Assembly (NCBI RefSeq): GCF_037975245.1
Contig: NC_092570.1
Location: 16,471,418-16,535,417, forward strand
Direction of reading: 5' to 3'
Length of the DNA: 64,000 bases
DNA from: Apostichopus japonicus
Taxonomy: Eukaryota; Echinodermata; Holothuroidea; Aspidochirotida; Stichopodidae
The notes under the pieces are model-generated. The model was not told the origin of the DNA, made no database searches, and saw only the letters and a program-made list of their open reading frames with translations. Made by a program: the position numbers and the translations under genes. How positions within the stretch are numbered: position 1 is the first letter of the stretch; every line of letters begins with the position of its first letter. Positions 1 to 12,223 of the stretch are shown here, piece after piece.

Positions 1-401
1 AGAAAAAAAATCAACCCAGGTAGAAAACACATTGTACAGAGGAATTAAAGAAAAAGCAAACAACGCAAAACAAAACGTAGTTATTAGTGCGTAGTGTATT
101 TGGTTGTATTTATTAGAGAGTATCCCGACTAAAGCCTAATAAAGTACTGTTGTGCTACTAAATTTACACATTGTCTTCACTGACCTTAATTAGCCTCACC
201 ATGTTTCACCTCACAATTTTTCGATATGGAACTCTTCCCAATCAGGAAATAGACGTCATTGCAAGATTCAGTTGCCTGATGATCGCCGCAGTGAAAGAAC
301 TCAATGTGTGCGTGAAACTCTGAATTACAACGCTATGGAATAGCATGTTTATACATATATCATTTTAGCTCTGCTCCAATTATATTGAGAACTATACTGC
401 T

Positions 402-408
402 ATGGATG

Positions 409-475
<67 letters not shown>

Positions 476-584
476 CACACATATATGTAGCCTATATATA
501 GTCTATATATATAGCCTATATATATGTATGGCCTATATATATATATATGGCTATATAAATATATATATATATATATATAGCCTA

Positions 585-620
<36 letters not shown>

Positions 621-660
621 TGTATGTATGTATGTATGTATATATATATATAGCCTACAT
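402..660. repeat. AT and TATG microsatellite block
   Basis: An (AT)n run at about 409-468 is followed by broken TATAGCCTATA words and a (TATG)n run at about 591-640. The open frames across it (Tyr-Ile or Val-Cys-Met repeats) are products of the repeat, not a gene. The rest of 1-2360 is AT-rich sequence in which I see no gene; a short GT run and a G tract lie at 785-810. Confidence 0.95.
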
Positions 661-2363
661 ATAGCCTATATAAGCCTAAACAACTGTCCATGTGTTTGAC
701 TAGTAAGTATACCTTGCAAAGATGGTTCAAAAGGCACATTTGAAGCGATTTGAAGCGATTTGAAGTAAAATGTCATCCCTACTTGTGTGTGTGTGTGGGG
801 GGGGGGGGGCTAAATTTGGGGTCAATACTGAAGATATTTATAAATCAGAATGGTTTCAAGACAGTTCTTGTTATCTAGAAAGCTTTATTTATCCCAGAAA
901 AAAAAACATATTTACAGTGGCATGCAGTTAGATCATCCCTTTATACATTTATTTATAGAAGTATACTAGATTAATACTTTACAAAGCAAACACGAAATAT
1001 TCAAAATGTTTCATTATTTCCAAAGGTTAAAGATAAGAATTAAGCCATATTCGTCTTTGATATAACCTGCGCTTATACATAAGAATGGTCACTAACATAA
1101 AGAGACATAAACGAGATAAACGTATTTACGGGTTCGGTATAAATAAAGGTTCTGTGTTTTAATAAATCAATATTTATAGATTTCTCTTCTTATATTTCTC
1201 TTACAATTATAATCACATAAGCATCGAATCGATTGAAACAACTGCTTTTGACAATTAAAAGATACTATTGGTAATCCTTTTTAATTTAAATTGTTGATCT
1301 GTATTCTGAAAAAAACGGTGGAACAATTCATTAAGCTTATTTTATATTTTGTTTTAGATTAATTAATAATGCTTAATATGAAATACCTTTTATCAAAATA
1401 GCAACTTCACAGATTGTATAGTTTTTGTTGATCGATATAGCAAAACCAAGAAAACTAGATACTTCTTGGGTTGTATGAACATTGCGATCATGCAGTAATT
1501 AAAAGTAGTATGGTAATTTATCAATGTGACGGCAATACCATTATTATAGCGGAAAATTCCACCACCATATTCCCATTCTATGGTTCTGAAAATCAAAATC
1601 AAATCGACAGAAGGCTCAGCAAACATTTTATATTCCAATGAATTTCATGCAGTCTTATCATCACTATAACACACTTTCATCATATATACATTTCAGAAGA
1701 AACACTCTGTAGACATGTACAAATTGTTGTATTCATTTCAGAATCATTAATCACATTGCCGATGAACATCCACGCATTAATAAAACAAGACGTATTATAA
1801 ACAAAACATGGAACTGGATTATTCTCCTCTTCTTTAACATTTGGTCCCTTGTAGATTGAAAGTTATTACCTGAATTTGTCCGCTGAAAATAAGTCTATAT
1901 AGCAAACTACTTTTGTTTGGTCGTTGTTTACAATTACTCATGGAAAGCACTAACCGGGGATAAGTAAAATTTTAAGTATATTATCACTTACTTTGCAATG
2001 AGACTTATATTAACGCGCAGAGGAAAATAAAATGCGACTGCACTTCCTACCCTAAGATATATACTGAAAATGAATGACATTTGTGCACATATTATGTAAA
2101 TATTTCTATTTAGGATTTGACAATGTTCATTGTAGACCTCAAAGATATTATTTTGATTTCTTTTACAAATTGTTGCTCGTTTGATATGAAATATACAAGC
2201 TGATGAATTTGAAGGAAAGTGTTTCGACTAGACTAAAGGAGTTCGTGGAAAAAATATTGATTACAGAAGAATTTGTTTAAATAGTTGTCGGGTCTGGAGG
2301 GTTTATTATTCAGATAAATACACCGTGGCTTAAGTAAAACTTGTTTCAATATATTTATATGTA

Positions 2364-2715
2364 CTTTCATTTCTTAATTTGACGTAACTGTTTGTCTACA
2401 TAATATTTACCCAAAGCTAGAATGTCGAATAGTCGTCACTTATATTCGAATTTGGGAACATACTATTACTACCACTCTCATTTAACAACTTATTGCTCAA
2501 TATCTATGAGTACTTTCAAGAGACGGAATCTAAATTTATATGCTTCATTTCGTAATTTGACGTAATTGTTTGTCTACATAATGTTTAAAATTTTGTAATC
2601 CTAGAATGTCGAATAGTCGTCGCCAATATTCGACTTTGGGAACAATATTTTTTACTGCCACTCTCATTAAACAACTTATTGCTCAATATCTATGAGTACT
2701 TTCAAGAGTCGGAAT
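2364..2715. repeat. Tandem duplication, unit about 179 bp
   Basis: The stretch 2364-2529 recurs at 2543-2715 with scattered differences. Both copies start with TTTCATTT-like sequence and AATTTGACGTAA, share GAATGTCGAATAGTCGTC, and end with CAATATCTATGAGTACTTTC. No coding signal. Confidence 0.85.
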
Positions 2716-2924
2716 AAAAAAGAAACCATTTTCAAATCCGCTTTAGCGATTGTCATGTCGGGCAATAATCTGACAATCGGAGGCAAATCTAATAATACTG
2801 ACTTGCCTTGTCCTTTTGCTTTTCACACTCTGTTGCCATCCTTACACACCAAGAGCAGCTAGTTATTGTGTCAATAAATATATATTCCCTATTACCGTCG
2901 TTAAACTTTAGTTTAGCTGGATGT

Positions 2925-3179
2925 ATGCAAATACTGACTCGTATTACCATTATTTTGTTCATATTGGCCTGTGACACAAAAGGCAAAACACCATATTCAT
3001 TCAGCCGTTGCTTTGGAATTTCCGAAAAATGTAGACTCAGCAATTACCGGGTCAAAGAATATACTTTGAAATACTACAGTAGACAACATGGTGGTAAAAA
3101 TGTGTTGTTAAAATGTAGAGAACTGTACAGTTCTGTCTTAACTACTTTCAAAACCATAAGAGGAACAGTTCCTCGTTGA
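2925..3179 (+). CDS. Hypothetical small secreted-type ORF, 84 aa
   Basis: An in-frame Met at 2925 opens an 84-codon frame. It begins with a hydrophobic stretch (ILTRITIILFILAC) that could be a signal peptide, followed by a basic, Cys-containing tail ending at 3179. It is part of a longer open frame that starts at 2808. I do not recognise it. No splice sites or promoter support it, and AT-rich animal DNA gives such ORFs by chance, so this is a weak call. Confidence 0.15.
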   Translation: MQILTRITIILFILACDTKGKTPYSFSRCFGISEKCRLSNYRVKEYTLKYYSRQHGGKNVLLKCRELYSSVLTTFKTIRGTVPR

Positions 3180-3770
3180 CATATCGCATACTTCATTAAG
3201 AACAGTTACAACTACCCTTACGCTGAACTTAACTTCTCTTTCCAGCACAACCCGTCAGTGGTAAATAAAGGGAAAGATCATTTTCGCATTATTTTTTTCC
3301 AAATCATTACCTACTACTTGATAATGCCTCTACGAGGATATCATGATACGCAAACTTGAAGGTACCGTGAATGGCCAGTTATCCTGACGAGGATAGCGTT
3401 TAGTATTTCGAAAGATATGAAAGGCTTCATAGAGATCTTCGAAGAGTTAAATTGTTTGATGGCCTCATCTATGACGTATACTATGACACGTTAAACTATA
3501 CCCATATGCAATGAATTTGGACAGCGTGACTGGATAGTTTTTATTTTATTAAGTACCTACCAACTGACATAGTATTATTGACCGCTGTTGGTAACTAAAC
3601 TATAACCATGCAATGAACAGACAAAGGGAAGAAATTCAAGTGTACTAAACTCAAAGAACATCGCGCACGAATTACATGCTGACTATACGAGTTGTTCTAA
3701 GCGAGGCCTATACTAACACACAAATCTTCACAACTCGAAATGCTATCGATAATTGATGTGTCAAATGTTG

Positions 3771-5183
3771 CTAGTTGTTTATATCTACCATAGCATACGG
3801 AGTTGTAGATACTGGTCTATTGCCAGGGACGTTGCTTTTCCGTTTGGTCTTGTCTATTTTTGCATAGAGCATACTGAAATTATCCTCCTCGTCAGATTTA
3901 TCATCAACAATGGCTTCTCGATTCTCTAAAGGAATCGGTCTACCTTGAAAATCACTGCCAACAGCCCGAGCCATATTACTTTTATCATGAGTGCCAATCG
4001 AGCTTATTTGAGATGGCTTAGCTTTATCTACCTTTGCGTAATTGTCGTCGGGTAGAGATATGACATCACTTCCCTTCATAGGCGGGGAATCGTACGTGTG
4101 GCTAACATCATTTGCAATACCTTCAGGACTTGGTTGTTGGTAAGCTCCATTTAAATGAGTCCCATTAATGTAGTCAGTTTTGTTATTATCATTCGCCCTT
4201 TTATCATCTTTCACTTTACGGTTCGCCTTTTTTCTTCCTCCGCAAAAAATAAAAACAATAAGAAAAACAACCACGACTGCTAAGAGACCAGCTGCACTGA
4301 CACCAATTACTATTACAATAACAAAGGGATTATCGTTATTCTGCGAACTAGAATCACCAATTGTAGGTGTATCTTTAGTTGTAACCTTGACAGTCGTCTT
4401 CTCTAAGATGATTCCATCGCCTGATGTACCTTCTGTAGTTGAAGATGAACAAACATCTGGAGGCGTCACTGTTTCTATTGAGTTAACAATGATATCATTA
4501 GATGATTCACTCTCTGGTCCGATTTCACATCGAAGTGTTGATGCCTCTCCCCTGAAACAATCATACCTAGTATTAGGATCAGTAGATGATGTGTAATGTA
4601 CTATAACTCTTCTAATCGACTTTCCTGTATAGTTCATCATTTCATCGAGTGGTGACAAAATCTCTGCTCGTTCACTGCCTAGTACTGTGGATGACCATAA
4701 ACACATATCCAGCTCTCTACAGCTGCAGTAACATGACAACAATATCCAATCACCAGGTTTGTAGGGCTCCCCCACTGTACCATTACGAAAACATCGAGGA
4801 CTCGTATCATCTGTAACATTTAGATCGAGAGTCGCTACCTCCGTTACCTCTCTTCCATCCATACACGTGTATGTTACGTTACATTTGTACATACCACCAT
4901 CGCTGATCGCCACAGTATTGATTCTGTACTCGGCCAAAATCGTGTTTGTTTCTTCAATTACGGTATTTCCATTTTGATCCATGATCGTCACTGTTTCAAC
5001 ATTTAAATTGCCATTATAAGAACACCGTAAAGTAATATCTGTCTCACCAACGAAAACCACTTCGTTATACTCGCCGTCTATTAATTCGAACATTACTTGT
5101 GCTTTTCCCAACGAGGTAATGAAAATGTATATCACTATCACTTCCAAGAAAATTGTTCTTCTCAAACTTTCTAATTGATACAT
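3771..5183 (-). CDS. Two-Ig-domain transmembrane receptor with tyrosine-motif tail
   Basis: Intronless, 470 aa. An in-frame upstream Met exists at 5297, but I chose the Met at 5183: it starts a clear signal peptide ending near GKAQ, and both the paralogue at 12224-13324 and the pseudogene start equivalently. Residues (470-aa numbering): Ig-like domain 1 with C54 and C101 (DGGMYKC motif); a Cys-rich domain 2 with C131, a CYCSC cluster at 151-155, C161, C209 and C219; Thr/Ser stalk; membrane helix about 287-314 followed by basic residues; a long cytoplasmic tail. Tail tyrosines sit in YIN (Grb2-like, Y338), YDSP (Crk/Nck-like, Y364), YAKV (Y382), YAKI (Y440) and TPYAMV (Y463, fits the ITSM pattern TxYxxV). 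Four N-glycosylation sequons are outside the membrane. Probably an immune or adhesion receptor that signals through SH2 proteins; the ligand is unknown. A possible AATAAA signal (minus strand) lies at 3540-3550. Confidence 0.85.
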   Translation of the reverse strand: MYQLESLRRTIFLEVIVIYIFITSLGKAQVMFELIDGEYNEVVFVGETDITLRCSYNGNLNVETVTIMDQNGNTVIEETNTILAEYRINTVAISDGGMYKCNVTYTCMDGREVTEVATLDLNVTDDTSPRCFRNGTVGEPYKPGDWILLSCYCSCRELDMCLWSSTVLGSERAEILSPLDEMMNYTGKSIRRVIVHYTSSTDPNTRYDCFRGEASTLRCEIGPESESSNDIIVNSIETVTPPDVCSSSTTEGTSGDGIILEKTTVKVTTKDTPTIGDSSSQNNDNPFVIVIVIGVSAAGLLAVVVVFLIVFIFCGGRKKANRKVKDDKRANDNNKTDYINGTHLNGAYQQPSPEGIANDVSHTYDSPPMKGSDVISLPDDNYAKVDKAKPSQISSIGTHDKSNMARAVGSDFQGRPIPLENREAIVDDKSDEEDNFSMLYAKIDKTKRKSNVPGNRPVSTTPYAMVDINN

Positions 5184-6929
5184 CTTTCTCTTTTCCACAC
5201 TGCCCCTTTCTAGAGGAAATATAGTTTCCAAAACTTCTTCACTTTGTGTCTTCTCTACTTTGTCTAATCCCCTGGGCAGTCTTCCTGACAAATACAACCG
5301 TCACTTAGTATTTGGCGAATGCACTTGTACAATGTGTATAGGACTAAACGAGTCGAACGCAGTTTGCTATATGTTCTTTTTGCCATGTCGAGTTGTATGT
5401 AGGAAGTGCTGCAGTGATTGCAGCCACCCTGCCTAGCAGGCATGAAGATTGGTGTAACATGTCACTCCTCACACAATAGAAGAATAGAATTTTTTTTTTT
5501 AAATATTCATTCTTAATATGGTAATGATGTCAAGTGAAGTGTAAAACGTAACCTTTTATACGAACCCCAGCTTTCCATTTATGACATCAAAGATATCATT
5601 GATCAAATATTGTTCTTCGGCATGCACCGATGAAATTGTTTTGTTCTTCTCTTCTCCCTTTTTTTGAGGAGGGGTCAGCGGAGAAATGGCTTATGCACTG
5701 CATAATGATGTATGTTTTTTTCGTTAATAGTTATGTACTTGTATCTATTTTGAAGCCAATATAGGTACAGCACGCATTTCTAGGTAGATCGAAACTACTA
5801 ATCAAATTAAAATCATGGCAAAAAACGTATCGTAACTCACTTTCTAAGTATATATTTCCCTGAAATGATTATTTTAGCCTACCAGCTCTACTTTATTTTG
5901 ATATTTACGCAGATGTTCGGATTCTTACAACTATTGTAAATTTAACGTAATTAAGAAGGAAGGATTCGGCAACTATAGTTTGATTGTATACATGCGAAAT
6001 TCCCGGGCCGTCTTCAATCGCATTGCCTTAAAAATACATGAAGGGTTAATATAGGCCTGCTGTTATGTTGACGCAATGTGTACAACAATCCAGCTCAGAC
6101 TTGACATTTGAGCCAATTGAGCTCATTATGCATCCCATCTCAACCCCTCCCCTCCCCCGCCCATCTCAACCCCTTCCCCGCCCGTACCGAGCTTAGCTAG
6201 CAATGAATACGAATACGAGGACTTTATATTCACTCCCTTGGCGCGCCGAATACGCCTTTCCCCCTCTGGCTGTATATTGACATAGAAGTTATATATCTGA
6301 ATGAACACGTTGAACTAAGGTATCCTATCAACACACTGTAACCAGAATAAAAACTACAAAGATTTATGTATATAAAGCCAACTGCATACATTTCACAATA
6401 ATTGCTTGTATACAGTCATGTGAGGCAACGTTTAAATGTTTTATAATTCTCGCATTCAAACAAAAAAGATACAGATACATGATTTTAAGGAATACATAGG
6501 AGTAGATCAGTCTTACTCGTCATTGCTTTTTCTGTAGTACTTTTATCGAAAGTATGTGCCCAAGTAATACGTAGAATTGATTTTCTGTGAGTAGTAAAGT
6601 GGTAAAGGAAGGTAGACACAACTTTACAAACTAGACGTACAGTAGGGTGATGGATGCCTTCATGCACAGACGTTACGTACACCAAAAACAATTGTCAGTG
6701 AAAGTACATTGGATTTAGTGGCTTACTTATTAAAGTGCATTATTGTATCTGTGGTGTAGTGTAAACAAAATAAGCTATTTAATCTACTTCGTCTGAATCT
6801 GAATCAGTAAAAGCAAATGCATTAGGAATGAGTGGTTAATACGTCTGGCTCTTAGAACAAAACATGCATGTTTATACATAGCCTTCTCATATTATGCCAC
6901 GTATGGTCAGTGACTCAGATACTCAGGCT
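5184..6929. other. Gene-free stretch upstream of the Ig receptor
   Basis: Presumed promoter and 5' flank of the receptor at its low-coordinate end, then AT-rich DNA. A C-rich direct repeat (CCCATCTCAACCCC twice) lies at 6129-6175. I see no convincing exon; the small ORFs on the minus strand lack splice or start context. Confidence 0.5.
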
Positions 6930-7846
6930 ATATCTCTTAGAAAACAGAAAGTCGGACAAATCTACAGTGTAATCGAAAGTGTTAGTGATAATGAATTCGC
7001 TGTTAATGTGTAAATGTTAATGTGTTAATGTACACACCACGATCACCTAAATTCCATATTGTTGATTCTGTACTATGCATGTATTGTTTGATTATTTTCA
7101 ATAAGCTCATTTCCAGTTTGATCCTCAGATAGTAACCGTTCCAACAGTTAAACTACTATAATAACACCTTATAATAGCAGTGTCATCAACGAAGACAACT
7201 TATATTCGTCATCCGCTAGTTCGCATACGATTTGTGCTTATCCAATCGACGAAATGAAAAAAATAATGAAAAATATTTCACGTAAAATCGAGTTTGCAAT
7301 CCCTTTAGATCAGGGGTTCCCTAACTGGGGTGCATGAACCCCCAGGGGGTGCGTGAGCTCATCCCAGGGGGTTCGTGAGACGTTTCTGAAAGTCAAAACT
7401 AGAGTACTTTTTGTTGAACTAAAATCTGATATACTGTATCATATAATTTAGTAATGTACAAAAGTCTTACCTATCGACAAACTCTGTTCGCGTTAGTCCA
7501 TACGCATTTGTTGCCATAGTAGTACCGTACCGTGCATGTGATAAATAACTTAATTATGAAACAGACACAGGTGTAGTTGGTGTACGCATGACAGTACGTC
7601 GTGAAAATAAAGAGCTGATCTGATCTTGAAGTTTCCAAGTAAATATTTGTTCATCACTTGTTTTATTTTTCATTACAATATTACACTATGAACTTGATCT
7701 TTTACGAAGCACTGTTATGCGTATTATAGTATAATAATGACTCAGATCGTGTCTCAAAAAGTTGGAGGTTCGAGGACAACTCTGACATCCACAGGGGGGC
7801 TCGTGGGGGGGGGGGGTTAGGGAAACCCTGCTTTAGATTGAAACAT
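6930..7846 (-). pseudogene. Decayed Ig-receptor copy, split by a MITE
   Basis: Read on the minus strand from an ATG at 7846, this aligns with the receptor at 3771-5183. A start-like segment is followed by hydrophobic codons, then SIG-stop-AQ where the intact gene has SLGKAQ, then CELADDEY against FELIDGEY. Further on, DQTGNELIE matches DQNGNTVIE and YRIN is conserved before the region equivalent to the end of Ig domain 1. Several stops and frame breaks are present, including a Lys to stop change in the signal-peptide end. The hAT-type element at 7311-7830 interrupts the signal-peptide codons. Similarity fades below about 6950; domain 2, the membrane segment and the tail are not visible. Confidence 0.8.
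7311..7830. mobile_element. hAT-type MITE, 520 bp
   Basis: Ends are inverted repeats: CAGGGGTTCCCTAAC at the left and, read in reverse complement at the right, CAGGGTTTCCCTAAC. The 8-bp duplication CTTTAGAT flanks it exactly (7303-7310 and 7831-7838). CAGGG ends with 8-bp duplications are the hAT signature. No transposase frame is present, so it is non-autonomous. Subterminal regions are C- and G-tract rich. Confidence 0.92.
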
Positions 7847-9496
7847 CTCGCTCATTTTGTTAAGACTATTTTCGAACATTTGTTTACTGAACTTGCATTG
7901 CTTTGTGAAAGATTTTTCGATACCACGGTATCTATAAATCTATGCTTAGAATTCGACCGCTCCTCGAGAAAAGTCTTCGCACACAAGCTACAACTATTTA
8001 CAAAGCATATGGAACTCTGAATTAGCTACAAACCTTCATCGACGTCTTACCTTCCACAAGAAAAAAAAACGAAAGAAAGATAACAAGAAACGACAACAAC
8101 CTGTGTGATGTCAAAGTGTTATGATTCTCGCGGTCGTTTATGTTAAGAATATATTGCGAATTATGAAAACGTGACACAATAAGCATCTTTGTATTTGATT
8201 TAGACGTAAAATTAAAGAAAATATCTTGTCATTCAAGTTAAATGTTATATTGACACATTTCAAGATCTCAATTTTCAACAGTAGAAACTAGTGGGTAGTC
8301 CTTTGGACTTTAAACTGTGTCTCGGATATTTCTTAACTGTGTTGATGACAGCTCAGCAGTTCTTACATGTAGTGTTCTTCACAGTTCGCTCTCACCCAGG
8401 TTGTCTCTTTCCTCTTTCAGAATGAAGAAACTCTAGCCTCCTATCACCAATCGCACGATACTTTCTCTGCCCATTTCCTTGAATAAAAAGGCTGTAACAA
8501 TGTGTTACCATGTTCGTCCCACGATTTGGATTTTCACAAACAATTGGCCCTCTTTTACTGGGTTTCAGTGCAGGTTAATGATCCGTTCCTTGCCGTACCA
8601 TTTAAAATATTTAGGCTTAACTTGTCATAGGGGAATTTTTTCTGATATGAGTTCAGGGACTCTACGGAGATTATAAATCCCTAATAGTCTTAGTACAGAT
8701 TTTTAACTGTTCGTCCAGCTATCTCTTTCAGTGTGAGCTCCTAACTAAATGGAAACGTCAACTTACTTCACTGTATGCATGCAAGTATATGTTTACATAA
8801 CCCCGTCTCATGTTGGCTAAACGAAATGGGGTGAGGGGGAAGGGGAGGGGGAGGGGGGAGGTTCGCTGATTTCATAGATGTGCGAATAGACTAAGCCCAT
8901 AGTTTATACGTCCAATGAGCCCTATAGCATAGTCGTATAGACATTATAACAGGTTATCAATTGCCTAGCGTACGGTTAAAAGGAACCATGGTAACAGCTT
9001 CAAACGGCTTCAAATGCAATAGATGTTTACAATTGTGTCAGTTTCTGCCAAATCTTTAATTTTCATATTCTCAAAACCCGTCATGCTTAAGCATCAAATG
9101 AAAGAGCAATTAATATCTCTACATGCAATAAAGCGCCTGTTGTTGACCCTTGGACTAGTCTTGCCTACCCCTCAATTTAACTAAAATATCTATAGGTCAG
9201 ACAACGCATACTATACCACACGTGCATGGCTAATCGAAGATAGGGATTTGATAGATAAGTTATTAATATTAAAGGCCTATACATTTTTCTCCTTCTTTTC
9301 ATCTTGATCTGCTAACCTATAGAGGTAAATACTTCAATTTATTTGATACTTTAGATTGGATTAACACGGTATTATTTTCAGATAACAAATCTTTGGCCTT
9401 TCACTGTTTGAAGCAAATCTTTTAACATTTTGAGCCTCTACAAGTCAAAGTTGACTCTGTCGTTTGCAAACATGCGTCACTGACTTTCTAAACAAT
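7847..9496. other. Gene-free stretch
   Basis: AT-rich with no recognised gene. A G-rich tract with several runs of four or more G lies at 8828-8861. The 65-codon ORF at 8479 has no supporting context. Confidence 0.5.
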
Positions 9497-9949
9497 TAGT
9501 GGCATACTCCTATTAGAGTCTATATCAATCCGCCCGGATGTTCTCTTATCTCAGGAAAAGTGCCAAAATGCATTAGGAAAACATTTGTTTTGACCTGTTA
9601 TCATATCAGGATCTGGTTTCTTGGGGCTTGCATGTTAAAAGGCATGAATGGATGTACATGTGCTGCAAAAGTTGGTCAATTGAGGCAATTTCAGATCAAT
9701 TTAGGCCTCCCAGGAGCAGCGTACGAAAATTGTTTACTACTGAGTGAGGCGGTTTGTTTACAAGTAACAAAAACTTCAGGCTCGGATAGCAAAAAATCTA
9801 CAGTCATGATACGGAAAATTGATGGTGCCATGAAAGGCCAACTTGTCAGCTATCCGATGATGGGTAGCGTTTAGCTAGTGAGAACTTCTATCTAGACGTA
9901 GATACCACATTACTTTTGTGATTTAGTGTGTAAGTCAACGGGGCTTTTA
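9497..9949 (+). repeat. Dispersed repeat, arm 1 of an inverted pair (~450 bp)
   Basis: Reverse-complements to 35433-35877 across the full length. Shared blocks include GTGGCATACTCCTATTAGAG-type sequence at one end, AGGCCTCCCAGGAGCAGCGT-like sequence in the middle and GGGGCTTTTAA at the other end. The 104-codon ORF at 9560 lies wholly inside the repeat and is not conserved as a frame in the other copy. No terminal inverted repeats were found. Confidence 0.85.
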
Positions 9950-12223
9950 ATGCCGATGTAAACTACCTTCAAAAGACAAAAAGTACATTTTGCGATCACA
10001 ATCTTTACTGGTGCACTTAGTCAGCATTCCTTACTGCGTATTTCACCTTTAGCATGCCAGGAGCTATTGTATACGCCAGGAGCTATTGTATACGCCCACC
10101 CCCTTGGTACGGCCGATTGCACTCTTTCAGTACCCTTATAGGTACTCTTTTGATAGCTTTGAAAACGTTTAAAAGCTAGGGTTTTTCCATTTAGAGTAAT
10201 GTTGTTGAACTTTTAGCACTGTTTTATCTTTTCATATCTTATTGTCAGTGACTAGCCTATAAGCTTTGTAGTTACGATGATGACTAATAGAACATCATAG
10301 AAATCGAAGATGTAAGTAAAAATGGTGGCACAGTCTATGACCGTAGTTATACGGCTCTATACAAAATACATACAGTGCGTTTAACTGAACTTTGATTTTA
10401 CAAGCTTTGTTCGTATATACACAGTATAACTTTAAATTCCACTATAATTGTCATTGCATGCTGTTATGGAATAGCTTAAAACAAAAACAATAAGTAATCA
10501 GTAATTGACTTGATTTAAATTCTGTGATGATTATTCTATTGCTTTAAGAAATATGTCTTAAGTTGAATCGCTGAAATTTGCTGACAATGCACACTGAACA
10601 GTTGCTGTAAAATTGGTGACAATTATGATATACCACAAACGCTTACAGAAAAACCAGGTGGTGGTCTGTTTCAGCTCTTTGCGCAAACTATTTTCAGCAT
10701 CGTCTTTCGATACACAGCTGCAGGTATTTCTTCACCTCTTAATCAGCTGGTTGACCCCCCCCCCACCCTGTAAGTTGTTATGGCCACTCCCTGCTTTTGC
10801 ATGGGCAGTTACTTCTCTCGTCCTCTTCAAATTCGCTTGAATGTAAAAGCTTAAAGGCATTGAAGACTCGCCCCAAACCGCGTGCCGCCCTCTGGTAAAA
10901 AGTTAACTTTTCGTTGCTTGCAAGTGAGGTTTTTTTCTTGTCGCTACAAAATGCAGACAGTAATGAAACGTGATACCTTGTTATCTTTTATCTGCTATTT
11001 ACACTGTGTTGTGGGTATTGACCGTAGCTGTATGTATTGACTGTACACTAGTGTCTAATTACCGACGGTAGCAAGCTGTGTGTGTATTTTCTGGATTCGA
11101 TGGTGGTGTCTAACACTTCTGTTACACCTAATTCGAAACTAGGTCAGATAACCGGCACCAAACGTTTCTTTGTGGGCGAGTCTTCACTCCCTTTAACATA
11201 AGTACGTCCGTTTGCAGCATAATATACAAAGAAACATATATGCCACCTGAATACCCCTTAAATATGTGTTTGCGTGTAACTTGCATTTAATTATGATAGT
11301 TTAAAAAAAAGCATCGACTGTATGAATCATGTTTTTTTTTTGTTTTTTTTTTGCGTGTACACTTTGAGACCCCCAGATCAAGCCCCTGAGCCCGTGCCCC
11401 AAAAGGTAAAGATTCCGGTCCTGCCTATAACAGATAATAAAAATAATACTATGATCACAATAATATAAAACAATAGATAGTAATCGACGTGTGACAAATA
11501 CTTTATTAATATACAAATGTGTGCTTAAAATTATAACAAAATTAATGTAATAAACTATGTTATGAAAAATGCTTTCGGTAGGCTACAGTTGTGGTGGCTG
11601 TCTTTGTTATTACATTAAAAATAAAATGGTTCAATCCGAACTTATCAATAACATAAAATTACCTACAATTCGGATTTCGAAAGTCGGGTTTCGTTGTGTA
11701 AAGAGGCTCCGTGGTAGCTACGTTCTAACGCCCACCAATGACGTCACAACTGCCATGAAGAGTGACCTCAAACAATAATTATTCCTGAAAGCTGCATGGA
11801 AATTGTGATTGAAAATGAGGTCGTACTATTTTTCTTTTATTTAAAATAACTTTCAGTCCTTTCTCCGCACAAAATGTGATTATGATCAGTGGATACCGCT
11901 CTAGCCATGATTACACGAGATGCCCATTTTAAAAACACAGCGAAGACCACCAGAACAATCCAAACAAAATCGATATGCAAGACTATATACGAAATATATT
12001 TTAAAATATCTTAAAAGTACACATTGCTCCATGATTTCATGTATGAAAATCAGATAAAGAGAAAAAAACTGTCACCCTTCAGTACAGTATAAAGTTAGTA
12101 ATCTAGCTAGCTAGTGAGGATATTCACTACTTCTGAATGAATTTCGAATTTCGATCTACATTGCCCTCACAATTAGGAGGCTGCCTCGCAATGTCTCCCT
12201 CTAGAGACCGGTCCATAAAGCTG
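9950..12223. other. Gene-free stretch with a short tandem duplication
   Basis: A 19-bp unit, GCCAGGAGCTATTGTATAC, is present twice in tandem at about 10056-10094. Otherwise AT-rich, with a C tract at 10755-10767 and A/T tracts at 11305-11350. The lower-coordinate side of the receptor at 12224 contains a possible AATAAA (minus strand) at 11836-11841. No exon recognised. Confidence 0.5.

Noticed and set aside
402-739. Open frames with Tyr-Ile and Val-Cys-Met repeats on both strands
   Set aside because: They are translations of AT and TATG microsatellites with no gene context; the same applies to the (TA)n frames at 33.5 and 39.0 kb.
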